Source: an uncultured Salinimicrobium sp.
Lineage (GTDB): Bacteria > Bacteroidota > Bacteroidia > Flavobacteriales > Flavobacteriaceae
Reading direction: 5' to 3'
Length of the DNA: 64,000 bases
Assembly: GCA_946887075.1 (NCBI GenBank)
Contig: CAMPKA010000018.1
Span: 1-64,000, forward strand
Made by a program: the position numbers and the translations under genes. Numbering within the stretch: the first letter of the stretch is position 1; every line of letters starts with the position of its first letter. The notes beneath the pieces are model-generated. The model was not told the DNA's origin. It was given only the letters and a program-made list of their open reading frames with translations, and ran no database searches. Below are positions 27,922 through 37,745 of the stretch, piece after piece.

Positions 27922-28611
27922 TCAGAAATTTGGGCTGAGGTTGTATTCTTCGTAGAATTTGTCCAGGATCTCAATCACTTCCTCTGCCGTATCGACCACC
28001 TGGACAATATCGATATCCCCAACGCTGATGTTTTGAAAATTGTCCAGGAGTGTTTTCTGGACCCAGTCGATAAGGCCGCTCCAGAAATCCCGTCCTACAA
28101 GGATGATCGGGAACTTATCGATCTTATTGGTCTGGATAAGGGTGATGGCCTCAAACAATTCATCAAGGGTGCCGAAGCCACCCGGCAGGACGACAAAGCC
28201 TTGTGAATACTTCACAAACATCACCTTCCGGACAAAGAAGTAATCAAAATTGATGTTTTTGTCACTGTCGATATAAGGATTGTCGTGTTGTTCGAATGGC
28301 AGGTGGATGTTCAGCCCTACAGAGGTGCCCCCTGCAAGGTGAGCCCCTTTGTTTCCGGCTTCCATTACTCCAGGTCCGCCTCCGGTAATTATTCCGTAAC
28401 CATGCTCTACAATTTTCTGGGCAACCTCCTCGGTCAGCTTGTAATATTTGCTTTCCGGTTTGGTCCGGGCAGAGCCGAATATCGAAACACAGGGCCCTAT
28501 TTGACTTAATTTTTCATATCCGTTGACAAATTCCCCCATGATCTTAAAGATGGCCCAGGAGTCATTGGTTTTGATTTCATTCCAGCTTTTGTTCCTCGCT
28601 TCGGTTCTCAT
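27922..28611 (-). CDS. LOG-family Rossmann-fold protein
   Basis: Protein of 229 residues of the LONELY GUY/TIGR00730 family. Both signatures are present: ITGGGPGVMEAGNKGA and VVLPGGFGTLDELFEA. Family members are nucleotide 5'-monophosphate phosphoribohydrolases that release a base from AMP-type nucleotides; in bacteria the physiological substrate is often unclear. It follows uvrA by 19 nt on the same strand and is probably co-transcribed. Confidence 0.9.
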   Translation of the reverse strand: MRTEARNKSWNEIKTNDSWAIFKIMGEFVNGYEKLSQIGPCVSIFGSARTKPESKYYKLTEEVAQKIVEHGYGIITGGGPGVMEAGNKGAHLAGGTSVGLNIHLPFEQHDNPYIDSDKNINFDYFFVRKVMFVKYSQGFVVLPGGFGTLDELFEAITLIQTNKIDKFPIILVGRDFWSGLIDWVQKTLLDNFQNISVGDIDIVQVVDTAEEVIEILDKFYEEYNLSPNF

Positions 28612-28630
28612 AATAGTTTTTGGATTGTCG

Positions 28631-31462
28631 CTAATTTAGCTCTTTTTGAAGAAAGGCGGCCGTATAGCTTTTCTTACTTTTCACAAGTTCCTCAGGCGTT
28701 CCGGTGGCAATCACCCTTCCTCCTCCTTTTCCGCCTTCAGGCCCGATATCGATGATGTGGTCGGCCAGTTTGATCACATCCATGTTGTGTTCGATGATCA
28801 GGACGGTATTTCCTCTGTTCACGAGCCGGTTGAGCACTTCCAGGAGGACACGGATATCCTCGAAATGAAGGCCGGTAGTGGGCTCATCCAGTATGTAGAA
28901 GGTATTTCCGGTATCGCGTTTGGAGAGCTCGGCAGCCAGCTTGATCCGCTGGGCCTCGCCTCCTGAGAGGGTGGTGCTTTGTTGGCCAAGGGTGATATAC
29001 CCAAGCCCCACATCCTTTATGGTCTTGAGCTTGCGGTAAATCTTCGGAATGTTTTCGAAAAAAAGCGTAGCCTCATTGATGGTCATTTCCAGCACATCAG
29101 AGATCGATTTTCCCTTGTACCGGATTTCCAGGGTTTCACGATTGAAGCGTTTTCCCTGGCAGGTCTCACACTCGACGTACACATCTGGCAGAAAGTTCAT
29201 TTCGATTACCCTCAGGCCTCCGCCCTTACAAGTTTCGCATCGTCCTCCTTTGACATTGAAGCTAAAGCGCCCCGGTTTGTACCCCCTGATCATCGCCTCA
29301 GGTGTGTTGGAGAACAGGTTCCTGATCTCTGAAAAGACTCCGGTATAGGTAGCGGGATTGGAACGGGGGGTTCTCCCGATGGGGGTCTGGTTGATATCAA
29401 TCACCTTATCGATGTGCTCGAGACCTTTGATGGATTTGTAGGGTTGCGGTTTTTTGACCCCATTGAAATAATGCGCATTCATGATGGGGTAAAGCGTTTC
29501 ATTGATCAGGGTAGATTTCCCGCTTCCGGACACTCCTGTAACGGCTATCATTTTGCCCAATGGGAAACTCACCGATACGTTTTTGAGATTGTTTCCTGTA
29601 GCTCCCTTTAGTTCTATACGCTTTCCGTTTCCCTTCCGGCGGGTATCGGGAATTTCGATTTTCATATCCCCGCTGAGATACCTTGCAGTTATCGTCTGGT
29701 GTGCTTTGAGCTCGGAGGGGGAACCCTGGCTGATGATCTCCCCGCCGTGTCGTCCTGCCTCCGGGCCGATGTCGATCACGTGGTCGGCTCTCTGGATCAT
29801 ATCCTTATCATGTTCCACAACGATCACAGAATTTCCGAGGTCCCGGAGGGAGATCAGGGAACGGATCAGTTTCTCGTTGTCCCGCTGATGAAGCCCGATG
29901 CTGGGTTCATCGAGGATATACAGCACCCCTACGAGTTGAGAGCCGATCTGTGTGGCCAGGCGGATTCGCTGGGATTCCCCTCCTGAAAGCGTTTTGGATC
30001 CCCGGTTAAGAGCGAGGTAGTCCAGTCCGACATCGACCAGAAACTGAAGGCGAACCCTGATTTCCTTGATTACTTCGGAGGCAATCGCCCTCTGTCGCTC
30101 GGATAACCGGGACTCCAGGTTTTCAAACCAATTTGCCAGATCCGAAATATCCTTTTCTGAGAGTTCGGCAATATTTTGCCCGTCCATTTTGAAGAAGAGG
30201 GATTCCTTTTTGATTCTGGTTCCCTCACATTCGGGACAGATCACTTTTTCCATATACTCCTTGGCCCATCTTCGCAGGGAGGTGGAATCGTTCTTATGAT
30301 AGGTCTCCGCGATAAAGTTGGCGATTCCCTCAAAGTCAATCTTGTACTCCCGGTTTACTCCAAGAGTTTTGGACTCCCGGGTAAACTTTTCTTTGCCTCC
30401 ATAGAGAATCATCTCTAGGGCATCGGCTGGAATGTTCGAAATGGGATCGCTCAGACTGAATTCGAATCTTTCCGCGATTAACTGCAACTGCTGAAAGATC
30501 CAGTTCTTCTTCTGGGGACCGTGTGGTGCCAGACCTCCGTTCTTGATGCTTTTAGAAGGATCCGGAATGATCTTCTGGTGGCTGACGCGATAGAGGGACC
30601 CAATCCCATTACAGGTGGGACAGGCCCCTTTGGGCGAATTGAAGGAGAAATTATTGGGTTCCGGGTTGGGATAGGAGATCCCAGTCGTTGGACACATCAG
30701 ATTCCGGCTAAAGTAGCGGATCTCATCAAGATCCGGATCGTGTACGATCAGGACATCGTCCCCGTGGTGCATGGCGGTTTTGATGCTCTCTGACAATCTT
30801 TGCCGGCCCGCTTCCTCCTGACTAACCTGGAGTCGGTCCACCACGATTTCAATATCGTGGATCTTGTACCGGTCCAGCTTCAACCCTTTGGTGATTTCCC
30901 GAACTTCTCCGTCGACCCGAACCTTTAGAAATCCCATTTTCGCGATTTGTTCGAAGAGTTCCCGGTAATGCCCTTTCCTGGACCGGATGACCGGAGCCAG
31001 AATATTGATCCTTCTGTTCCCGAAATGCGAAAGGATCAGCGAGGTGATCTGCTCATCGCTGTAACTGACCATCTTTTCCCCTGTGTTATAGCTGTAGGCA
31101 TCGCTGGCCCTGGCATAGAGCAGCCGGAGAAAATCATATATCTCTGTAATGGTGCCCACCGTACTTCTGGGGCTTTTGCTGGTGGTTTTCTGTTCGATGG
31201 CGATCACTGGGGAAAGGCCGTCAATCTTGTCGACATCAGGCCGTTCAAGACCACCGAGGAATTGCCTGGCGTAGGCAGAAAAAGTTTCTATGTATCGACG
31301 CTGCCCTTCCGCATAAAGGGTGTCGAAAGCCAGGGAGGATTTCCCTGAGCCGGAAAGACCGGTAATCACTACAAGTTTTTCCCTGGGAATGCTGATGTCA
31401 ATATTCTTGAGATTATGGACCCGCGCCCCAAAAACCTCAATTTTTTCCTCCGTATAATCCAT
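28631..31462 (-). CDS. uvrA: excinuclease ABC subunit A
   Basis: DNA damage recognition ATPase of nucleotide excision repair, 943 residues. Two ABC modules each have a Walker A ([13 protein letters not shown] and [13 protein letters not shown]) and an ABC signature ([24 protein letters not shown]), plus Cys pairs CPTC..., CPEC and [14 protein letters not shown] for the zinc modules. I use the ATG at 31462 ([12 protein letters not shown]); an in-frame TTG at 31492 would add ten residues with no homology. The gene heads a minus-strand unit with the LOG protein. Confidence 0.98.
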   Translation of the reverse strand: MDYTEEKIEVFGARVHNLKNIDISIPREKLVVITGLSGSGKSSLAFDTLYAEGQRRYIETFSAYARQFLGGLERPDVDKIDGLSPVIAIEQKTTSKSPRSTVGTITEIYDFLRLLYARASDAYSYNTGEKMVSYSDEQITSLILSHFGNRRINILAPVIRSRKGHYRELFEQIAKMGFLKVRVDGEVREITKGLKLDRYKIHDIEIVVDRLQVSQEEAGRQRLSESIKTAMHHGDDVLIVHDPDLDEIRYFSRNLMCPTTGISYPNPEPNNFSFNSPKGACPTCNGIGSLYRVSHQKIIPDPSKSIKNGGLAPHGPQKKNWIFQQLQLIAERFEFSLSDPISNIPADALEMILYGGKEKFTRESKTLGVNREYKIDFEGIANFIAETYHKNDSTSLRRWAKEYMEKVICPECEGTRIKKESLFFKMDGQNIAELSEKDISDLANWFENLESRLSERQRAIASEVIKEIRVRLQFLVDVGLDYLALNRGSKTLSGGESQRIRLATQIGSQLVGVLYILDEPSIGLHQRDNEKLIRSLISLRDLGNSVIVVEHDKDMIQRADHVIDIGPEAGRHGGEIISQGSPSELKAHQTITARYLSGDMKIEIPDTRRKGNGKRIELKGATGNNLKNVSVSFPLGKMIAVTGVSGSGKSTLINETLYPIMNAHYFNGVKKPQPYKSIKGLEHIDKVIDINQTPIGRTPRSNPATYTGVFSEIRNLFSNTPEAMIRGYKPGRFSFNVKGGRCETCKGGGLRVIEMNFLPDVYVECETCQGKRFNRETLEIRYKGKSISDVLEMTINEATLFFENIPKIYRKLKTIKDVGLGYITLGQQSTTLSGGEAQRIKLAAELSKRDTGNTFYILDEPTTGLHFEDIRVLLEVLNRLVNRGNTVLIIEHNMDVIKLADHIIDIGPEGGKGGGRVIATGTPEELVKSKKSYTAAFLQKELN

Positions 31463-31479
31463 AGCAAAGATCAAGGCGG

Positions 31480-31487
31480 CAAAGGTA
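31480..31487 (-). promoter_or_regulatory. -7 element upstream of uvrA
   Basis: TACCTTTG on the minus strand, 18 nt before the chosen ATG; it fits TAnnTTTG exactly. No good TTTG box is seen at the expected distance, so this is a half match. It supports the short start over the TTG at 31492. Confidence 0.4.
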
Positions 31488-31492
31488 CTCAA

Positions 31493-31805
31493 ACCACTGA
31501 AATCCTAAAAATTTCCTCGAATGTAGAAAAGGGATAAAGTCTTCCTACAGAACATAAAATTTTTCTGTCAAAACCATTCTTAAAACGGTTACTCAAGGAT
31601 TAAAATTTTGATAAATAAAGAGAATTTAATAGAAATTCAGCGTATTTAACTCCTTAGTTGTCAGAAGAATAGGACAAAGATTTAGGATTACTTTTGAAAA
31701 AGAAAAAATATCTTTACTTCTGAAAATGAAGGAAATCCCCCGCAAATTTTCCTTCGGAACGAGCTGAAGTTCCAAAAATAAAATCATCAAGAAAAGCCTG
31801 AATAC
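31493..31805. other. AT-rich divergent region between uvrA and LuxR-type regulator
   Basis: No coding potential is seen. It holds an AACCATTCT word at 31572-31580, the same 9-mer found in the leaders of the downstream lipoprotein genes, and a candidate promoter at 31667-31696. Confidence 0.5.
31667..31696 (+). promoter_or_regulatory. candidate promoter of the LuxR-type regulator
   Basis: GTTG (31667-31670), an 18-nt spacer and TACTTTTG (31689-31696), one mismatch from the TTTG/TAnnTTTG consensus. The leader to the ATG at 31806 would be about 100 nt. Confidence 0.45.
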
Positions 31806-32807
31806 ATGGAAAATAAATTACTACTACTTCTGATCTCGAAAAATACGGATCTTACAGTTAGACTTGAAGCACAGGCGGAAGGAATTTTCGATACCCGTTG
31901 CGTTTCCAATGTACACGCAGGATTTTCGACCGCTCTTGAAATTTTACCGGATGCCATCCTGGTGGATTATGCATCCACCGGCCTGGAAGCCCTTCGAAAT
32001 ATTGAGAAATTCAGGTCCTGCCACTTCCTCAAAAAATCCGCCGTTTTTCTTCTTGGCGACAAGGAAAACGAGAAGATCCTCAATAAGAACTTCAAGGATG
32101 TGGTGGACGGTATCCTGTCTGACGAGAATTCCAGTAAGTCAATCGTGGAGAAATTAGAGGAGGCTGTTTTGCATAGGAAAGGACAGCGAAATTATTGGAA
32201 GGATTCCTTTATGGGACTTTTTAACCTGCTCTCCTATCCCGTGCTCCTGTTACAGGACCAGGAGATCATCTGTGTGAACGATGCCTTTAAAAGAGATTTT
32301 TTCATTACAGGAAACGAAAACCTGCATCTATGCGACCTGGTCCATGAACAAAACCGTAGCCGGGTAGAGGCGGTTTTGAGGAAATTTACCCGGGGAAAGC
32401 ACATCAAGGCCAGTACCACAACCAACTTGTTGATGAATGACAGGTCCAAAGAAGCCAAAATTACCTTCTCCAAGCTCGACCGGTCCCTCCCGGGACAGGT
32501 GATCATGATGATCAATTTTACCGGAAGAGAACTTCCTATCAATAAGGAAATAGGATCGCCGCAGCCGGAAAAGGACAACCTGGCTTCAGAACCCTCGGCG
32601 AATAAAGAAAATTACTTTACGCGCCGTGAGAAGGAGATCATCACCCTGCTGTGTAAGGGGTACAAGACCAGGGAGATTTCAGAGGCTTTATGCATATCAT
32701 CCAAGACGATTGAGAAGCACAGGGCCAACATTACCCGAAGAACCCACTCAGGAACAATCCTCGAGAGTATCGTATATGCGTTGAACAATAAAATCATTGA
32801 GGTATGA
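31806..32807 (+). CDS. LuxR-type regulator with degenerate receiver and PAS-like domain
   Basis: Protein of 333 residues. Residues 1-122 have the outline of a receiver domain with D54 in ILVDY as the possible phosphorylation site, but the N-terminal acidic pair is missing (ISKNTDL) and the conserved Lys near residue 105 is replaced (GILSDEN), so it may not be phosphorylated normally. Residues about 135-235 look like a PAS domain (YPVLLLQDQEIICVNDAFKRDF). Residues about 268-333 are a LuxR/GerE helix-turn-helix (FTRREKEIITLLCKGYKTREISEALCISSKTIEKHRANI). It lies 103 nt upstream of the first of three lipoprotein genes and is the obvious candidate regulator of that block. Confidence 0.85.
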   Translation: MENKLLLLLISKNTDLTVRLEAQAEGIFDTRCVSNVHAGFSTALEILPDAILVDYASTGLEALRNIEKFRSCHFLKKSAVFLLGDKENEKILNKNFKDVVDGILSDENSSKSIVEKLEEAVLHRKGQRNYWKDSFMGLFNLLSYPVLLLQDQEIICVNDAFKRDFFITGNENLHLCDLVHEQNRSRVEAVLRKFTRGKHIKASTTTNLLMNDRSKEAKITFSKLDRSLPGQVIMMINFTGRELPINKEIGSPQPEKDNLASEPSANKENYFTRREKEIITLLCKGYKTREISEALCISSKTIEKHRANITRRTHSGTILESIVYALNNKIIEV

Positions 32808-32874
32808 AAGGAAAAATGGGGGTTTTTACCCATACCGAGGATACAGGATAATTCCTACATTTTTACAAGCTTTT

Positions 32875-32903
32875 TTAACCATTCTAAATATTAATCAAAA
32901 ACC
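32875..32903 (+). repeat. lipoprotein leader repeat, copy 1
   Basis: A 29-nt sequence starting TTAACCATTCTAAATATTAA and ending CAAAAACC, 8-36 nt before the first lipoprotein ATG. An identical copy occurs at 36132-36160 and a diverged one at 34667-34698. It covers the ribosome-binding region, so it could be a shared translational or promoter-proximal control element. Confidence 0.75.
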
Positions 32904-32910
32904 TTTTTCT

Positions 32911-34596
32911 ATGAAAAACTTTAAAAACTATTTGGCGTACCTCGCGATGTGTGCGCTTTTGCTGACTTCCTGTAGTAAGGAGGAAAGCGTTGTAGCCGGA
33001 GATGAGACAGCCAGTCTTTCTTTCGGTGCTATTGTTCAGGACCTGGTAAATAAATCAAGTTCCCGGCAGTCGGACCTTGCAGACTTTCCTGAATGTTCTG
33101 ATGCCGTTGCAGACCACGTTGCCGTTGTTTTGACCACCGATACTGGTGCAGAAATCCTGGGTACCATGGCGGATCCCTTTGAGATTGATCTTGTCGATGG
33201 ACAGGTATTTACAGAGGAGATCCCACAACTTGAATTGGAACCAGGGACTTACATCCTGCAGCATTTCTCTGTTTATGATGCCTCCGATGATCTGATCTGG
33301 TTGGCTCCGCGGGGAGGTGATCTTGCCCAGTTCGTGGACACAACATTACCGCTGACCATCAATCTTGGGGCAGGGGTGAAGAAGTATGTTGATGTTTCCG
33401 TGTTATGTTACGATGACAGGGATGTCAATGAGTACGGTTATCTGTTCTTCGAATTCAATACCACAAAGGCTTTTGAGTTCTGCTTCTTTGCGAACTACTG
33501 TCCTCCAAATGGTCGTCACTATCCAGCCAGGTACTCCGTGGACATAACTGTTGATGGTGTCCTGTTATACAACGATGTGATCAACGTTACCGGAATCAAC
33601 GATCAGGACGACGCTTATGCTGAACCACTCTGTTTTGCCTTACCGGATATCGAAGAATTCGGGGATGATGAGGACTATATCAGCTATACGGTTACCTTGC
33701 TTGACTGGTCCGGACTTTATGATGCCGCACCTGCGACTATAACAGGTACCCTGAGCAGAAATGATATCATGGCCAACTTCGACGGTGAGAACAATGTCGA
33801 TTACGAGCATCTCAGATTCGGTTGTGGACAAACCCCACCTCCAGGAGATGACGATGACGATGATGACGGCGTGCCAAACGATGAAGATGTGTGTCCAGGA
33901 TTTGATGACAAGCAGGATGCTGACGACGACGGAATCCCTGACGGATGTGACAACTGTCCACAGACCGACAATGAGAATCAGATGGATTCAGATGAAGATG
34001 GTGTAGGTGACGTTTGTGACAACTGTCCACAGACCGATAATGAAAACCAGATGGATTCTGACGGAGATGGTATTGGAGACGCTTGTGACCCTTGTCCACA
34101 GGTAGCACACGGAGATGATAGTGATGGGGACTGTATCCCAGATGATGATGATGACTGTCCAAACGATCCAGAAAACGAGTGTGAGATCACCTGTGAGACT
34201 TCATTTATGAGAGGAGATTTCGATTTCCTTACTGAGGGAGATTTCGGAAACGACCGTTGGGGTTGGGCTGAAGAATTCACCAACGAAGGAGACGGGGATT
34301 ATACCTATGAGATCTATGCTGCGGCTGGTCAAAACGACATCACCAAGGGGGACCTGATCGGTTATGTCTATCTGACTGCTGACGGAGACGACTTCACTTT
34401 AGTTGTCGATTACAATGATGATGTAGAGGTCAATGATCTTCATGTCTATATCGGAAATGCCCCGCTGTCAACCAATGCTCCTGGTCAGTTTGACAACCAG
34501 GATGACAGCATGACCTATGAGTGGACTGATGCTGATGGAAACTTCTGGTTTGCGGTGCATTCAGAATCATGTTATGACGCCGAGGATTATGACTAG
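32911..34596 (+). CDS. tandem lipoprotein 1: shared module, thrombospondin type 3 repeats, unique C-terminus
   Basis: Predicted lipoprotein of 561 residues; lipobox LLTSC with Cys 21. Residues about 30-306 are a module shared with the next two genes (marks: EIDLVDGQVFTEE, NLGAGVKKYVDV, CFFANYC, HYPARYSVDI). Residues 313-423 are Asp/Asn/Cys-rich thrombospondin type 3 calcium-binding repeats, including two near-identical 23-residue units. Residues 427-561 are a unique acidic domain I do not recognise. I start at ATG 32911, which puts the signal peptide first; the frame is open upstream. Likely surface-exposed and calcium-stiffened. Function unknown. A strong terminator follows, so it is at least partly transcribed alone. 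Confidence 0.85.
   Translation: MKNFKNYLAYLAMCALLLTSCSKEESVVAGDETASLSFGAIVQDLVNKSSSRQSDLADFPECSDAVADHVAVVLTTDTGAEILGTMADPFEIDLVDGQVFTEEIPQLELEPGTYILQHFSVYDASDDLIWLAPRGGDLAQFVDTTLPLTINLGAGVKKYVDVSVLCYDDRDVNEYGYLFFEFNTTKAFEFCFFANYCPPNGRHYPARYSVDITVDGVLLYNDVINVTGINDQDDAYAEPLCFALPDIEEFGDDEDYISYTVTLLDWSGLYDAAPATITGTLSRNDIMANFDGENNVDYEHLRFGCGQTPPPGDDDDDDDGVPNDEDVCPGFDDKQDADDDGIPDGCDNCPQTDNENQMDSDEDGVGDVCDNCPQTDNENQMDSDGDGIGDACDPCPQVAHGDDSDGDCIPDDDDDCPNDPENECEITCETSFMRGDFDFLTEGDFGNDRWGWAEEFTNEGDGDYTYEIYAAAGQNDITKGDLIGYVYLTADGDDFTLVVDYNDDVEVNDLHVYIGNAPLSTNAPGQFDNQDDSMTYEWTDADGNFWFAVHSESCYDAEDYD
33949..34086 (+). repeat. 69-bp tandem repeat in lipoprotein 1
   Basis: Two consecutive 69-bp units, the first starting GACAACTGTCCACAGACCGA at 33949 and the second at 34018, differ at only a few, mostly synonymous-looking positions. 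Each encodes one 23-residue thrombospondin type 3 unit (CDNCPQTDNENQMDSDxDG). The match suggests recent slippage or duplication. Confidence 0.8.
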
Positions 34597-34606
34597 GTAA
34601 CAATGA

Positions 34607-34642
34607 ACTGCCCGGCGGGGAATCCTCCCCGGGCAGTTTCTT
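34607..34642 (+). terminator. terminator after lipoprotein 1
   Basis: GC-rich stem AACTGCCCGG-CGGGG paired with CCCC-GGGCAGTT around AATCCT, followed by TCTTT. Strong fold, 10 nt after the stop codon. Confidence 0.8.
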
Positions 34643-34666
34643 TAACCGAAGAAATTCTAAAAAAAA

Positions 34667-34698
34667 TTAACCATTCTCAATATTTACTAATCAAAACC
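34667..34698 (+). repeat. lipoprotein leader repeat, copy 2 (diverged)
   Basis: TTAACCATTCTCAATATTTA followed by CTAATCAAAACC, 9 nt before the second lipoprotein ATG. It differs from copies 1 and 3 by a small insertion and a few substitutions. Confidence 0.65.
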
Positions 34699-34706
34699 TT
34701 TATGTT

Positions 34707-36080
34707 ATGAAACAATTTTCGCACTACTGGTGTTTTATCGCGCTCTTTGCGATGCTTTTTACTTCCTGTAGTAAAGAGGACAACACATTAATGAATGATG
34801 ACTCTGAAAAAGCTACGCTTTCTTTCGGAGCAGTACTGGAAGACCTGGCCAGCAAGTCGACTGCAAAACAGTCCGAGTCCGAGGCTCCTGACTTGCCTGA
34901 ATGTTCGGATGCCGATCCGGCTTATGTTGAGATCGTGTTATCCAGAGACGGAGCAGCTGTTGTAGGATCAACTGAGGATCCGTTCAGGATTGATCTAGTC
35001 GACGGACAGATTTTTACAGAAGAAGTTCCTGAGCTCGAACTGGAACCAGACACCTATACGCTTGACCATTTCATGGTATTCAGCGCCGGGGGAGATCTGC
35101 TCTGGGTTGCTCCTAAAGGAGGAGTATTGGCCGATTTTCTTGATATCACATTACCGATCACCATCGAACTTGGAGCGGGAGTCAAAAAATACGTAGATGT
35201 GCCCGTTCTGTGTTATGACAACCGGGATGTCCGTGAGTATGGATACTTATTCTTTGACTTCGACACTTCAGAAGCCATCGAGTTCTGTATTTTCGGAAAC
35301 TACTGTCCACCTGACGGCAGACACTATCCTGCCAGATTCAGTGTAGATGTATGGACCTGGGAAGATGGCCAGAGAGGAGATCAGCTTCATAATGATATCA
35401 CCAATACTGTGGCTCTGAACCAGTACGGAGATTACGCGGGTACCCCCGTTTGTGTGCCACTTCCGGATCTTGCAGGACAGGATGAATACTATTTTGAAGT
35501 CACTCTGTTGAATTCTGATGCCTATCCAGGTACCATAACTGAAAGAATCGTCCGAAGAGGTGTGATCACTGATGATGAGGTAAGAAACTTCTTTGACGGT
35601 GAAAACAACCTGGATTACTATCACTTCAGAGAAGGAGAAGGATGTGAAGACCAGGATAACCCTCCAATCTTCGAAGACCCTGAAGAGGATGCTGAGATGT
35701 ACAAGGCATGTCTGTATCCGGAAGGAGGAACCACAGCAGTGGGATTCGCTTACTTCAAGGTACAAGGGGATGATCTTCAGGCAACCGTTCTCGCTTCCAA
35801 TCTGGAAGCCAACAAGCAACATCTGCAGCACATTCACGCCAACGCAGATTGTGACAATGCCGGAGCTCCCATACTTTCACTCAATAATGAAGATGGAAGC
35901 TGGCCCGTGGCCACCGGAGAATTCGGGGATATAGTTTATCACCGAACCTTTACCGGGGTGAACGACCAGGTGGCTCCGCTTGAAGAAAGAACAGTGAACA
36001 TCCATGGTCTGACCATAGACGGCACTTACAACGCGGGCTACGTGGTAGCATGTGGAGAAATAAATAAGCTTTTGGAATAA
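34707..36080 (+). CDS. tandem lipoprotein 2: shared module with CHRD-like C-terminus
   Basis: Predicted lipoprotein of 457 residues; lipobox LFTSC with Cys 21. Residues about 36-310 are the shared module (RIDLVDGQIFTEE, ELGAGVKKYVDV, CIFGNYC, HYPARFSVDV). It lacks the thrombospondin type 3 repeats. Residues about 330-457 resemble a CHRD-type domain: AYFKVQGDDLQATVLASNLE, then QHLQHIHANADCDNAGAPILSL, a histidine-containing segment typical of that fold, and a closing GYVVACGEI. CHRD domains occur in chordin and in bacterial secreted proteins; ligand unknown. The different tail on the same module is the key feature of this array. A hairpin terminator follows. Confidence 0.84.
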   Translation: MKQFSHYWCFIALFAMLFTSCSKEDNTLMNDDSEKATLSFGAVLEDLASKSTAKQSESEAPDLPECSDADPAYVEIVLSRDGAAVVGSTEDPFRIDLVDGQIFTEEVPELELEPDTYTLDHFMVFSAGGDLLWVAPKGGVLADFLDITLPITIELGAGVKKYVDVPVLCYDNRDVREYGYLFFDFDTSEAIEFCIFGNYCPPDGRHYPARFSVDVWTWEDGQRGDQLHNDITNTVALNQYGDYAGTPVCVPLPDLAGQDEYYFEVTLLNSDAYPGTITERIVRRGVITDDEVRNFFDGENNLDYYHFREGEGCEDQDNPPIFEDPEEDAEMYKACLYPEGGTTAVGFAYFKVQGDDLQATVLASNLEANKQHLQHIHANADCDNAGAPILSLNNEDGSWPVATGEFGDIVYHRTFTGVNDQVAPLEERTVNIHGLTIDGTYNAGYVVACGEINKLLE

Positions 36081-36086
36081 AAAACT

Positions 36087-36127
36087 GAAGACCGGTTGGT
36101 GAACTTTTTCACCAGCTGGTCTTCTTT
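36087..36127 (+). terminator. terminator after lipoprotein 2
   Basis: GAAGACCGGTTGGTGAA (36087-36103) pairs with TTCACCAGCTGGTCTTC (36108-36124) with one mismatch around CTTT, followed by TTT. It begins 6 nt after the stop. Confidence 0.85.
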
Positions 36128-36131
36128 CCAA

Positions 36132-36160
36132 TTAACCATTCTAAATATTAATCAAAAACC
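36132..36160 (+). repeat. lipoprotein leader repeat, copy 3
   Basis: 29 nt identical to the copy at 32875-32903, ending 7 nt before the third lipoprotein ATG. Perfect conservation of non-coding sequence over 3.2 kb argues for function or recent duplication. Confidence 0.75.
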
Positions 36161-36167
36161 ACTTATT

Positions 36168-37721
36168 ATGAGAAATTTTAAAATTTACCTGAGCTTTTTA
36201 GCAGCATTGGCGCTGCTTTTCACCTCGTGTAGCAAGGACGAGAATCCTGTAGCAAATGATTCCGACAAGGCCACCCTTAGTTTTGGTGCTATCCTTGAGG
36301 ATCTAGCCAGTAAGTCCTCTGGGAAGCAGTCTGATCTCAGCGATATGCCTGACTGTACTGACGGAGTAGCAGACTACGTGGCAGTACATCTAACCACTCA
36401 GGCAGGTGCTGACATTCTTGGTTCCGCAGCTGATCCTTTTGAGATTGATCTGGTCGATGGTCAGGTTTTTACAGAGGAGATTCCTGAGCTGGAATTGGAG
36501 CCTGGTACCTATGTATTGCAACACTTTTCAGTGTATACAGAGGGAGGTGACCTGCTATGGCTGGCTCCCAAAGGAGGAGAGTTAGCTGACTATGTCGAAA
36601 ACCCACTTCCCCTGACCATTAATCTTGGTGCGGGAGTGAAAAAATATGTCGATGTGGACGTGCTCTGTTATGACAACAGGGATGTCAATGCGTATGGCTA
36701 TTTGTTCTTCGAGCTTGACATGAACCGCGCTTTTGAATTCTGTTTCTTCGCGAACTACTGTAACGGTGATGGCATCCATTATCCTGCGAGATACTCTGTA
36801 GACATTTCCATCGATGGTGAGACACTTTATTCCGGAGTGATCAACACCACAGGAGTGAACGAGTGGGGAGATCTTTACGCAGAACCATTATGTTTTGCTC
36901 TGCCCGATATCGCTGATTATGCTGATGATGAGGAGTATATTGACTTCACCCTTACCTTGTTAGACTGGGAAGCTGAAGGAGCTTACGGAGATGTGGCACA
37001 GGAAACCATTACCGGTAGTCTGAGCAGAAACGAGATCCTAGCCAATCATGTATCCGGAACCGATGAGGTAGAATACGAGCACTTCAGGTTCGGATGTGGT
37101 GATGATGACGGAGGAGAAACTCCTACAGATTCTGACGGAGATACCATTCCTGATACTACAGATAATTGTGACAATGTCGCAAATCAGAATCAAGCTGATT
37201 TCGATGAAGACGGAATGGGTAATGCCTGTGATCCTGATGATGATAATGACGGAACTCCCGATACTCAGGATCCCTGTGATTTCGATGCGGAAGACACCTG
37301 TGATGATCAGGCTAGTTGTACCATAGACAGCGCAGGTTCAGGATGTACACAACTGACGCTTACTGACTGGACTGTTTCGACTTCCGGCCTCGGTATAGGC
37401 GAACTTCCCTTCATACCTCTTGTGATGGGTGAAGATGCGGTAGGGTCCATAGAGTTTGACTTTAATGAAGGCGTTTTAACTGCTCATTTTGATCTTAATG
37501 AAGGCTATACCCTTACCGATGCAAAAATTGTTCTGGACGAGGTGTATGCAGAGCAGAACGATCCTTTTTCAGCACCATTCCCCGTGTGTATCTCTGATAT
37601 CTCTGAGAATGAGTATACGCTGTCCTGGGATTTCACCGCATTGGGTATAAGCGCAGACGAAACTACGCTGTTCCCGCTTGTGGTTGATTTTACTGCCAAT
37701 GTTTGTGCATCAGCTCAATAA
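36168..37721 (+). CDS. tandem lipoprotein 3: shared module, short thrombospondin-like repeats, unique C-terminus
   Basis: Predicted lipoprotein of 517 residues; lipobox LFTSC with Cys 21. Residues about 33-312 repeat the shared module and are clearly closest to lipoprotein 1 (EIDLVDGQVFTEE, NLGAGVKKYVDV, CFFANYC, HYPARYSVDI). Residues about 319-385 hold two or three thrombospondin type 3-like units (DSDGDTIPDTTDNCDNV, DFDEDGMGNACDPDDD). The last 120 residues, after a Cys-rich linker, are a third unrelated tail (FNEGVLTAHFDLNEGYTLTDAKI) that I do not recognise. The ATG at 36168 is chosen for the signal peptide and the 29-nt leader before it. A strong terminator follows. Confidence 0.85.
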   Translation: MRNFKIYLSFLAALALLFTSCSKDENPVANDSDKATLSFGAILEDLASKSSGKQSDLSDMPDCTDGVADYVAVHLTTQAGADILGSAADPFEIDLVDGQVFTEEIPELELEPGTYVLQHFSVYTEGGDLLWLAPKGGELADYVENPLPLTINLGAGVKKYVDVDVLCYDNRDVNAYGYLFFELDMNRAFEFCFFANYCNGDGIHYPARYSVDISIDGETLYSGVINTTGVNEWGDLYAEPLCFALPDIADYADDEEYIDFTLTLLDWEAEGAYGDVAQETITGSLSRNEILANHVSGTDEVEYEHFRFGCGDDDGGETPTDSDGDTIPDTTDNCDNVANQNQADFDEDGMGNACDPDDDNDGTPDTQDPCDFDAEDTCDDQASCTIDSAGSGCTQLTLTDWTVSTSGLGIGELPFIPLVMGEDAVGSIEFDFNEGVLTAHFDLNEGYTLTDAKIVLDEVYAEQNDPFSAPFPVCISDISENEYTLSWDFTALGISADETTLFPLVVDFTANVCASAQ

Positions 37722-37745
37722 GCTGAAGTAAGTTTGTTCCATTGA

